Shown piece by piece: positions 1 through 7,164 of a DNA stretch of 9,604 nt. The notes below the pieces were generated by a model. That model had not been told where the DNA came from. It saw nothing but the letters and a program-made list of their open reading frames with translations, and made no database searches. The DNA is from Kocuria sp. p3-SID1428 (GTDB lineage Bacteria; Actinomycetota; Actinomycetes; Actinomycetales; Micrococcaceae). The stretch covers positions 1 to 9,604 of the forward strand of contig NZ_JALXVH010000074.1 of NCBI RefSeq assembly GCF_025149945.1. Reading direction: 5' to 3'. A program made the translations under genes and the position numbers. Position 1 is the first letter of the stretch; every line of letters starts with the position of its first letter.

Positions 1-8
1 GTGCTGGA

Positions 9-764
9 TCAGCCCTGCGACTGGGCCAGGAAGTCCTCGGCCCCGCCCACGAGCTCCACATGCCCGGTGGGGACGTCGGCGGTGACCATGGCGGCGATCT
101 CCTGAGCGAACTCCTGGACCGTGTAGAGACGTCCGGCGGACTCGCGGCGCTGATCAAGGGCCCCGGGGCGGGCGCGATTGAGCAGCGTGGCGGTGACGGT
201 GCCCTCGATCATGTCCGCGGAGACCACGACGAAGTCGATGCCCTTCTCGGAGAGCATGGGGATCCGCTCGGTGAGCGCATCCTCGCCGGCGCGCTTGGAC
301 AGCGCCACCTGCTCGTACTCGGGCATGGTCTCGACCTCGCGGATGAAGTGCGCCTGGTGGCTGGTCACGAAGACCACGCGACCGCCCTCGGGCAGAGCCT
401 CGGCCGCGGTCTCCAGGGCGCGGACCTGAGCGTCGCGGTTCAGGCGCATGGCGTAGTCCTCGCCGAGGTCCGACTCCATGCCGCCCGAGGCGTTGAGAAT
501 CACGACGTCGACGGACCCGAAGCTGTCCTGCGCAGCCTGCAGCAGCGGGCTGATGCCCTGATCATCGGTGAGATCGGCGCCCACGGCCACGGCCTTGCCG
601 CCGGCCTCCTCGATCTGCTGCACGACCTTGTTGGCGCGCGGAGCCTTCTGCCGGTAGTTCACGACGACGTTCGCGCCCTGTCCGGCGAGGATCTTGGCGG
701 TGTCGGCGCCGACGCCGCGCGAGGATCCGGTGATGACGACAGTCTTGCCTGCCACTGAGTCCAT
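9..764 (-). CDS. SDR family oxidoreductase with an enoyl-reductase-like Y-x6-K active site
   Basis: This 251-residue protein has a Rossmann fold of the short-chain dehydrogenase/reductase family and should be a cytosolic NAD(P)(H)-dependent reductase; its substrate is unknown. The cofactor motif TGSSRGVG is at residues 12-19, NASGG at 91-95, a likely catalytic-tetrad Asn at 109 and Ser at 135. The classical YxxxK motif is absent: four residues before Lys157 there is Val153. Tyr150 lies seven residues before Lys157 (YEQVALSK), the Y-x6-K spacing of FabI/InhA enoyl-ACP reductases. The ATG start at 764 has a good AGGAG six bases upstream. The gene lies 88 bases downstream of fabG on the same strand and is probably cotranscribed. 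In mycobacteria and streptomycetes an enoyl reductase gene follows fabG, so a similar role is possible here, but that is inference. The SDR assignment is firm; the specific reaction is not. Confidence 0.9.
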   Translation of the reverse strand: MDSVAGKTVVITGSSRGVGADTAKILAGQGANVVVNYRQKAPRANKVVQQIEEAGGKAVAVGADLTDDQGISPLLQAAQDSFGSVDVVILNASGGMESDLGEDYAMRLNRDAQVRALETAAEALPEGGRVVFVTSHQAHFIREVETMPEYEQVALSKRAGEDALTERIPMLSEKGIDFVVVSADMIEGTVTATLLNRARPGALDQRRESAGRLYTVQEFAQEIAAMVTADVPTGHVELVGGAEDFLAQSQG

Positions 765-852
765 GGTGCTCTCCTGTGCTCGCTGCTGCTGGATGTCTGC
801 GACCGCTCGAGGGCCGCGGATGCTGTCGGGTGCGTCCGGGAAGGCGGAGGCC

Positions 853-1587
853 TCAGACGCCCATGCCGAAGCCGCCGTCGACCGGGATCACGGCTCCGTT
901 GATGTAGGCGGCCCCGGAGGAGGTGGCCAGCCAGCGCACGACCTCGGCGACCTCCTCGGGCTCGCCGAAGCGGTTGGCCGGGATGCGCTCGGCGTAGCCG
1001 GCCGAGACGTCCTCGGGAAGCTCCGCGGTCATGTCGGTGCGGATGTAACCCGGGGCCACGACGTTCGCGGTCACGCCGCGGCCGCCGAGCTCGCGGGTGA
1101 TGGAGCGGGCCATGCCCTGGAGCCCGGCCTTGGAGGACGCGTAGTTGACCTGCCCGGGACCGCCGGTGAAGCCCACGATCGAGGAGATGAACACGATGCG
1201 CCCGGCCTTCTTCTTGAGGAAGCCGCGGGTCGCGCGCTTGGACACGCGGAAGGCGCCGGTGAGGTTGGTGTTCACCACGGAGGTGAAGTCCTCCTCGCTC
1301 ATGCGCATGAGCAGGGTGTCCTGCGTGATCCCCGCGTTGGCCACCACGACGTCCACGGGGCCCCAGGTCTTCTCGATCTCGGTGAAGGCCGCGTCCACGG
1401 ACGCGGTGTCGGAGACGTCGCAGCGCACGGCGTCGACGCCCTCCGGAGCCTCGCCCGAGCGGTAGGTCACGACGACCTGATCGCCCTGGGCACGGAAGGC
1501 CTCCGCGATGCTGCGTCCGATGCCTCGGTTGCCGCCGGTCACCAGGACCACTCGCGGAGTCTGCGCGTCCTGCGTCTGAGCTGTCAT
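853..1587 (-). CDS. fabG: 3-oxoacyl-[acyl-carrier-protein] reductase FabG
   Basis: This 244-residue classical SDR is very likely the NADPH-dependent beta-ketoacyl-ACP reductase of type II fatty acid synthesis, which reduces 3-oxoacyl-ACP to 3-hydroxyacyl-ACP in the cytosol. The cofactor motif TGGNRGIG is at 17-24 and NAG at 84-86. The full catalytic tetrad is visible: Asn108 (NTNLTG), Ser136 (ISSIVG), Tyr149 and Lys153 (YASSK). The C-terminus has the FabG-type NVVAPGYIRTDMT stretch (175-187) and the VDGGF end (237-240). Length matches the usual 240-250 residues. The ATG start has GAAAGG (plus-strand positions 1599-1604) eleven bases upstream, a somewhat long spacing. It is the first gene of a minus-strand pair with the divergent SDR. 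FabG is a common annotation for SDRs of other substrates, but the complete motif set and length make it the best call. Confidence 0.92.
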   Translation of the reverse strand: MTAQTQDAQTPRVVLVTGGNRGIGRSIAEAFRAQGDQVVVTYRSGEAPEGVDAVRCDVSDTASVDAAFTEIEKTWGPVDVVVANAGITQDTLLMRMSEEDFTSVVNTNLTGAFRVSKRATRGFLKKKAGRIVFISSIVGFTGGPGQVNYASSKAGLQGMARSITRELGGRGVTANVVAPGYIRTDMTAELPEDVSAGYAERIPANRFGEPEEVAEVVRWLATSSGAAYINGAVIPVDGGFGMGV

Positions 1588-1626
1588 GTGGTGTCGAGCC
1601 TTTCGAAGCGGAAGAAGTCGTGCGAC

Positions 1627-1632
1627 ACATTA
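1627..1632 (-). promoter_or_regulatory. Possible -10 box for fabG (TAATGT)
   Basis: On the minus strand TAATGT fits the actinobacterial TAnnnT -10 pattern. Transcription would start near 1620, giving a leader of about 33 bases that contains the GAAAGG ribosome-binding site. I see no convincing -35 element at the right distance, so the call is tentative. Confidence 0.4.
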
Positions 1633-1820
1633 CCGGCCGGCGTCCACCGATCCGTGGTGGAGCATCTCAGAGATTCCCCGTTCCGGCTTGTGCCGATCAG
1701 CAGTCAGCCGCCCGGCCCGAGGCTTGTCAGCGCGCGGGTGCACAATGGTGGGATGTCGTCGGGCAGATGATCCGACGGCCGCGGCGCACCGGGTTCCTGC
1801 TGCGCCGTCTGAACGCGGCG

Positions 1821-1827
1821 GAAGGAG
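1821..1827 (+). promoter_or_regulatory. Ribosome-binding site that sets the DUF3099 start
   Basis: GAAGGAG lies eight bases before the ATG at 1836. It decides between this start and the in-frame ATG at 1770 or the open-frame extension back to 1620, none of which has a comparable site. Confidence 0.75.
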
Positions 1828-1835
1828 CTGAGGAC

Positions 1836-2384
1836 ATGGCGCCCCGATACCTCAACCCCTCCGACCTCGCCGCCATGCAGGCCACGGCCGAGCGAGCGCG
1901 CGCCCGCTCCCGCGCTGTCGAGCCCCGAGCCTCCTCGTCCTCAGGATCGGGCGGGAAGCGTCGGGGGAAGGACGCGGACTCCTACTCGATCACCTCCACA
2001 CCGGAGGCCCACTCGGCGGACATGGGCCGGCGCATGGTCGTCTACAGCATCCAGATGCTGCTGCGCGTGGTGTGCCTGATCGCCTTCGTGCTCGTGGACC
2101 ACTGGATCCTGCGCATCGTGTGCGGGCTGGGCATCATCGTGCTTCCCTGGTCGGCCGTGCTGCTGGCCAATGTGGGGGCGGATCGCACCGAGCGCTCGTC
2201 GTCGTACATGGCCCCTGATCCGGAGCCGGCCCCCGTCCAGCTGACCGCCGAGCCCGCGAGCGATTCCGATGCGGAGACGATCGACGGCGAGTGGAGTGAG
2301 GACACCGAGCGCATGCTCGAATCCGGCCGGGGCCGCTCCGCTGCCGGAATGCAGGACAATGGAACGGGCGGCCGATCCGGCTGA
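1836..2384 (+). CDS. DUF3099 family membrane protein
   Basis: This 182-residue protein matches the DUF3099 family of actinobacteria, whose function is unknown. The conserved core spans about residues 50-118: an SITSTPEAHSADMGRRM stretch, then two membrane segments at about 73-90 and 92-112, with LPWSAVLLAN at 103-112 as the family hallmark. The N-terminal 45 residues are Arg/Ser/Ala-rich and basic, suggesting a cytoplasmic disordered tail. The C-terminal 65 residues are acidic and also look disordered. The start is chosen by the GAAGGAG site. The gene is 57 bases upstream of the 91-residue Cys/His protein and SURF1, so the three may form one transcript. Recognition rests on the two-helix core and the actinobacterial neighbourhood. 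Confidence 0.85.
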   Translation: MAPRYLNPSDLAAMQATAERARARSRAVEPRASSSSGSGGKRRGKDADSYSITSTPEAHSADMGRRMVVYSIQMLLRVVCLIAFVLVDHWILRIVCGLGIIVLPWSAVLLANVGADRTERSSSYMAPDPEPAPVQLTAEPASDSDAETIDGEWSEDTERMLESGRGRSAAGMQDNGTGGRSG

Positions 2385-2441
2385 GACCCGCCCGCGCCGC
2401 CTGCGAACCACTTCACCAGACCACCAGGAGTCCTCTCCCCC

Positions 2442-2717
2442 ATGTCCTTCGATCTGCTCGGCTCGCTGTCCGACGGCCCCCGGGAGCCCCGGGAGGCCGC
2501 TTCGGCGGATCAGGACGGCGCGGCCCCTCAGTGCTCGCGCCGCGGCTGCCGTCAGGCCGCCGTGTGGGTGCTCGAGTGGAACAATCCGCGCGTCCACGCC
2601 CCTCAGCGGCGCAAGCGCTGGGTGGCCTGCCAGGAGCACCGGCAGCACCTCGGCGAGTTCCTGGACGCTCGCGGCTTCCTGCTCGAGATCCGTCCGCTGT
2701 CAGAGGTGCAGGCATGA
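2442..2717 (+). CDS. Small conserved Cys/His protein, putative zinc binder, upstream of SURF1
   Basis: This 91-residue hypothetical protein has an acidic, Pro/Ala-rich N-terminus (residues 1-29), then a compact conserved-looking region. Cys31 and Cys36 (CSRRGC) and later Cys63 and His66 (CQEH) with His69 could form a single metal site of the form Cys-x4-Cys-x26-Cys-x2-His. Between them lie a hydrophobic strand (VWVLEWNNPR) and a basic turn (QRRKRW). There is no signal peptide or membrane segment, so it should be cytosolic. AGGAG at 2426-2430 lies 11 bases before the ATG. Its TGA overlaps the ATG of SURF1 in the sequence ATGA, indicating translational coupling and perhaps a shared role. I recall similar small actinobacterial proteins next to SURF1, but no function is known to me, and metal binding is inferred only from residue pattern. 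Confidence 0.82.
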   Translation: MSFDLLGSLSDGPREPREAASADQDGAAPQCSRRGCRQAAVWVLEWNNPRVHAPQRRKRWVACQEHRQHLGEFLDARGFLLEIRPLSEVQA

Positions 2718-3688
2718 GGCGGTTCCTGCAGACCTACTCGTTCCTGCTCTCCGGGCGCTGGATCGGCTGGTTCATCGTCTGCTGCCTGGGTGCGGCCCTG
2801 TGCCTGTACCTGGGCAACTGGCAGTACGAACGCGCCGAGCAGATCGATCACAGCAACCAGCTGATCATCGACAACTACGACGCCGATCCCCTCACCGGCC
2901 AGGAGGCCCTGTCCGCCTTCGAGGACTACGACGGCTCCCAGCAGTGGCACCCGGTGCAGCTGCGCGGGGAGTACCTCACGGAGGACACCGTCCTGGCTCG
3001 CAACCGGACCTCCGAGGGGCAGATCGGCTACGAGGTCCTGGTGCCGCTGCGCACGCAGCAGGGTGCCGTCGTGCTGATCAGCCGCGGCTGGATCCCCACG
3101 TCCGAGACCGGCGACGGCAGCCCCTCCGAGGTCCCGGAGGCTCCCGCCGGCCAGGTCGAGGTCACCGCCCGCGTGCAGCCCTCGGAGGGCACGCCCGAGC
3201 GCACCGCTCCCGAGGGCCAGGTCGCCTCGATCCACCTGCCGGACGTGGAGGAGGTCTCCGGCGCGGATCTCGTGGACCAGGCCTACGGGCAGATGATGGC
3301 GGAGGACCCTGCCGCGCAGACGCGGCCGGCCGGATTCGCCGAGCCGGACCTGGACTACGGGCCGCAGCTGTCGTACTCGATGCAGTGGTCGGCCTTCGCG
3401 CTGCTGGCCTTCGTGGCCTACGGCTACTCGGCGCGCCAGAAGGTGCGCAACGACGCCTGGGACCGCGACTACGCCGCCCGGATCGAGACCGAGCTGGCCC
3501 AGTACTACGACGCCGAGGGCCGCTTCATCGGCATCGGCGACGGACGCACCGAGGAGGACCTCATGCGCCAGCTCGAGATGGTCGACGACATGCCGGCGCA
3601 TCTGCGCGATCTGACCCGGCCCAAGCGCCGCAAGCGCTTCGGGGTGCAGGACGCCGCCGAGGAGGATGCCGCCCTGGACGTGCGGTGA
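2714..3688 (+). CDS. SURF1 family protein, cytochrome c oxidase assembly
   Basis: This 324-residue membrane protein belongs to the SURF1/Shy1 family, which helps insert heme a into aa3-type cytochrome c oxidase. A first transmembrane helix is at about 17-35, followed by the family motif LGNWQYERAEQ (33-43). The extracytoplasmic domain shows WHPVQLRGEY (78-87), NRTSEGQIGYEVLVPL (97-112) and the RGWIP motif (124-128). The second transmembrane helix follows QLSY at about 221-238. About 85 charged residues then extend into the cytoplasm, ending in a basic patch (RPKRRKR) and an acidic tail; many SURF1 proteins stop soon after the second helix. The ATG at 2714 is chosen because it overlaps the upstream stop and puts the membrane helix near the N-terminus; the frame is open further upstream but that is the shadow of the previous gene. 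Confidence 0.92.
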   Translation: MRRFLQTYSFLLSGRWIGWFIVCCLGAALCLYLGNWQYERAEQIDHSNQLIIDNYDADPLTGQEALSAFEDYDGSQQWHPVQLRGEYLTEDTVLARNRTSEGQIGYEVLVPLRTQQGAVVLISRGWIPTSETGDGSPSEVPEAPAGQVEVTARVQPSEGTPERTAPEGQVASIHLPDVEEVSGADLVDQAYGQMMAEDPAAQTRPAGFAEPDLDYGPQLSYSMQWSAFALLAFVAYGYSARQKVRNDAWDRDYAARIETELAQYYDAEGRFIGIGDGRTEEDLMRQLEMVDDMPAHLRDLTRPKRRKRFGVQDAAEEDAALDVR

Positions 3689-3707
3689 GGCTCGCTCGCA
3701 GCGGCTG

Positions 3708-3736
3708 CCCGGCTCCCGCAGTGCCCTGGAGCCGGG
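3708..3736. terminator. Hairpin between convergent SURF1 and ABC-F genes
   Basis: A perfect 9-bp inverted repeat, CCCGGCTCC (3708-3716) with GGAGCCGGG (3728-3736), encloses an 11-base loop. It lies in the 58-base gap between two genes that end facing each other, the usual place for a bidirectional terminator. There is no T-run on either strand, so it may be a GC-rich actinobacterial terminator or an RNA-end stabiliser. Confidence 0.65.
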
Positions 3737-3746
3737 ACCGCGAGGC

Positions 3747-5354
<1,608 letters not shown>

Positions 5355-5373
5355 GGCCTTTCGACGGGGGCGG

Positions 5374-5393
5374 CCGCCGTCGGCGGACGGCGG
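5374..5393 (-). promoter_or_regulatory. Leader hairpin upstream of the ABC-F gene
   Basis: A perfect 8-bp stem, CCGCCGTC (5374-5381) with GACGGCGG (5386-5393), has a 4-base loop. It would lie at the very 5' end of the ABC-F transcript if the TAGACT box is used. Its 3' arm on the minus strand (GACGG, 5381-5377) can alternatively pair with CCGTC at 5367-5363, right next to the ribosome-binding site. Confidence 0.5.
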
Positions 5394-5402
5394 AACCGAT
5401 GC

Positions 5403-5408
5403 AGTCTA
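5403..5408 (-). promoter_or_regulatory. -10 box for the ABC-F gene (TAGACT)
   Basis: TAGACT on the minus strand fits TAnnnT. Transcription would start near 5396, giving a leader of about 42-51 bases. No clear -35 is visible. The same hexamer occurs on the plus strand at 5503-5508 for the divergent gene. Confidence 0.55.
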
Positions 5409-5485
5409 GCCGGGGAGCCGTCGCGGCGCTGTCAGCTGGGCCACCGTGCGGCGGACCCGCCGCCCGGCCGCCGGGCAACAGCCCT

Positions 5486-5495
5486 CCCCCCCCCC
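5486..5495 (+). repeat. C10 homopolymer tract upstream of the AI-2E transporter gene
   Basis: Ten consecutive C residues end seven bases before the TAGACT box at 5503-5508, within the -35/-10 spacer of that promoter. Runs of this length are prone to slipped-strand length change, and here a change would alter promoter spacing rather than a reading frame. Confidence 0.9.
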
Positions 5496-5502
5496 GCGGC
5501 CC

Positions 5503-5508
5503 TAGACT
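5503..5508 (+). promoter_or_regulatory. -10 box for the AI-2E family gene (TAGACT)
   Basis: TAGACT fits the actinobacterial TAnnnT pattern. Transcription would start near 5515, leaving a leader of about 59 bases before the ATG at 5574. The -35 region is not recognisable because the spacer is a C10 tract. Confidence 0.55.
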
Positions 5509-5573
5509 CGAGGCGACGGTGCCGTGCTGCACGAGACCGTCGGCCCCGAACCCCGAGCCGAAGGCGACCCGCG

Positions 5574-7136
5574 ATGACCAGCGACCCGAGCCGCCACAGC
5601 CGCACGCCACCGGCCGACGACCCGCAGACCCCCACGGGCGGCTCGCATGTGGCCGCCGCGGAGCCCTCGCTGGCCCAGCACTCCCACGAGCAGATCTCAG
5701 ATCGCGCTGCCCGGCGCCGCGATGCCGGCGGCGGCGTCTGGCGCGATGCCATGGGCCGCACGGCGGGGCGCGCCGCCCAGATCCTGATCCTCACCGCGCT
5801 GGCCTCGGCGATCGTGTGGCTGATGATCACGGTCAAGCTCGCCGTCATCGCAGCGCTCGTGGCACTGATCCTGGCCACCACAGTGGGCCCGCTCGTCAAC
5901 GCCCTGGTGCGCCGCGGCATGCCCCGGTGGGCCGGCTCCGGGCTCGTCTTCGCGGGGCTGATCGTGGTCGTATCCGGCATCGTGATGGCGGTGGGAGCCA
6001 CCGTCTCAGCGGAGTGGGACACGCTCTCCGATCAGTTCGCGCAGGGCACCGGGGACCTCGAGGCGCTGCTGAGCGACCCGTCGGTGCCGATCGACTCCCA
6101 GATGCTCAGCGACCTCATGTCCTCCGCGGGCGAGCTGACCTCCTCCGAGGCCTTCCTGGCCACGCTCTTCTCGGGCTTCGGGACCGCCGGAAGCGTGCTG
6201 ACCGGAACCATCCTCGCCCTCGTCATGCTGTTCTTCTTCCTGAAGGACGGGCCCCGGATATGGAACTTCGCGCTGCGCTGGTTCCACGGCGAGGTCCGCG
6301 CCCGCATGGCCGAGACCGGCGATCGCACCGCCGAGGTGCTGGGCGGCTATGTGCGCGGGATCGTCATCGTGGCCACCGTGGATGCCACGATGATCGGGCT
6401 GGGCCTGTGGGCCATCGGCGTGCCGCTGGCTCTCCCCCTGGCGGTGCTGTGCTTCCTGTCCGCCTTCATCCCCATCGTGGGTCCGTTCTTCTCGGGCATC
6501 TTCGCCGCGCTGGTGGCGCTGGTGGCCCTGGGCCTTCCCGAGGCCCTGGCCGTGGCCGCGCTGACGATCGTCGTCAACAACGTCGACGGCAACCTCCTGC
6601 AGCCGCTGATCGTGGGGAAGTCCCTGCGTCTGCATCCGCTGATCGTGCTCACCGCGCTGACAGTGGGCGGGATCCTGGGCGGGATCATCGGCACGGTGCT
6701 GGCGACTCCGCTGACCGCCGTGGCGTGGTCGGTGACCCAGATCTGGTCCGATCGCTATCAGTCCGGCGATGACCCCGTGCTGGGCGCCGATCCGCTGGAT
6801 CCGGCGACCTCGGCAGCCCGGCGGGCCACCCTGGCCGAGCGCTGGCGCTACCAGGCCATGCGCCAGCAGCCGGCCAGGCACGCCTCCCGCGGCGCGACGG
6901 CCACGGATGCCGCCACCGGTCAGCTCCTGCCGGCCGCGCACACGCCCACGCGGCCGCTGCACGATCCCTTGGCGGCGTGGCCCGTGCATCAGCCCGACGG
7001 CGGCACTCCCCGCGCCGAGGCCCGCTCCGAGCTGATCGGCGATCTCGGCCGGCCCGCCCCGTGGGAGCCCGACGAGCCCGCCTCCGATCAGCAAACCGGA
7101 ACGACCCCGGAGGAGTCCCCCCGCTCCGTCGATTAA
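5574..7136 (+). CDS. AI-2E family transporter / permease
   Basis: This 520-residue polytopic membrane protein belongs to the AI-2E transporter (former UPF0118/PerM) family. Members have been linked to autoinducer-2 export or Na+/H+ antiport, but most substrates are unknown. An N-terminal 60 residues are Pro/Arg/Ala-rich and cytoplasmic. Membrane segments follow at about 67-86, 88-106 and 122-144, then an extracytoplasmic helical stretch (145-200) and further segments between 205 and 390. Family motifs are FFLKDG (220-225), FIPIVGPFFSG (298-308) and NNVDGNLLQPLIVG (335-348). The last 130 residues are a hydrophilic Pro/Ala-rich tail, longer than in many members. Only a weak GAAGG-like site precedes the ATG, so a slightly different start is possible. 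The gene is 28 bases before bioY, but bioY seems to have its own promoter. Family assignment is firm; substrate is not. Confidence 0.88.
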   Translation: MTSDPSRHSRTPPADDPQTPTGGSHVAAAEPSLAQHSHEQISDRAARRRDAGGGVWRDAMGRTAGRAAQILILTALASAIVWLMITVKLAVIAALVALILATTVGPLVNALVRRGMPRWAGSGLVFAGLIVVVSGIVMAVGATVSAEWDTLSDQFAQGTGDLEALLSDPSVPIDSQMLSDLMSSAGELTSSEAFLATLFSGFGTAGSVLTGTILALVMLFFFLKDGPRIWNFALRWFHGEVRARMAETGDRTAEVLGGYVRGIVIVATVDATMIGLGLWAIGVPLALPLAVLCFLSAFIPIVGPFFSGIFAALVALVALGLPEALAVAALTIVVNNVDGNLLQPLIVGKSLRLHPLIVLTALTVGGILGGIIGTVLATPLTAVAWSVTQIWSDRYQSGDDPVLGADPLDPATSAARRATLAERWRYQAMRQQPARHASRGATATDAATGQLLPAAHTPTRPLHDPLAAWPVHQPDGGTPRAEARSELIGDLGRPAPWEPDEPASDQQTGTTPEESPRSVD

Positions 7137-7152
7137 CATCCCGAGTCTCCCC

Positions 7153-7158
7153 TATGCT
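7153..7158 (+). promoter_or_regulatory. -10 box for bioY, probably a leaderless transcript
   Basis: TATGCT fits TAnnnT and ends six bases before the ATG at 7165, so transcription would begin at or next to the start codon. No Shine-Dalgarno sequence is present in the 28-base gap, which agrees with leaderless initiation, common in actinobacteria. No -35 or BioQ/BirA-type operator was recognised. Confidence 0.45.
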
Positions 7159-7164
7159 TCTGCC

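Larger units (their letters stand above)
1588..1835. promoter_or_regulatory. Divergent intergenic region between fabG and the DUF3099 gene
   Basis: These 248 bases separate two divergently transcribed units and must hold promoters for both. The fabG side has a plausible TAATGT box. On the DUF3099 side CACAAT at 1741-1746 is the best -10 candidate, with TTGTCA at 1724-1729 only 11 bases before it, too close for a normal -35. The plus-strand frame stays open from 1620 with no stop, but the part upstream of 1836 reads as Arg/Pro/Ala-rich low-complexity sequence and looks non-coding. Confidence 0.5.

Noticed and set aside
765..852. Separate promoter for the SDR gene between it and fabG
   Set aside because: No TAnnnT box at a sensible distance on the minus strand in these 88 bases; cotranscription with fabG is simpler.
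694..1770. Long open plus-strand frame opposite fabG
   Set aside because: Gly/His/Asp-rich translation without family features, antisense to a clear fabG; typical antisense openness of GC-rich genes.
1620..1835. 72-residue upstream extension of the DUF3099 frame
   Set aside because: Low-complexity translation, overlaps the presumed promoter region, and a strong GAAGGAG site supports ATG 1836.
5448..5475. Stacked GC hairpins (5448-5463 and 5463-5475) as a terminator or riboswitch
   Set aside because: They lie upstream of the predicted AI-2E transcription start with no gene ending into them, and short GC palindromes are common by chance at this base composition.
7137..7164. BioQ/BirA-type biotin operator before bioY
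   Set aside because: TTAAC is present near 7133 but there is no matching inverted half-site; too little to call.
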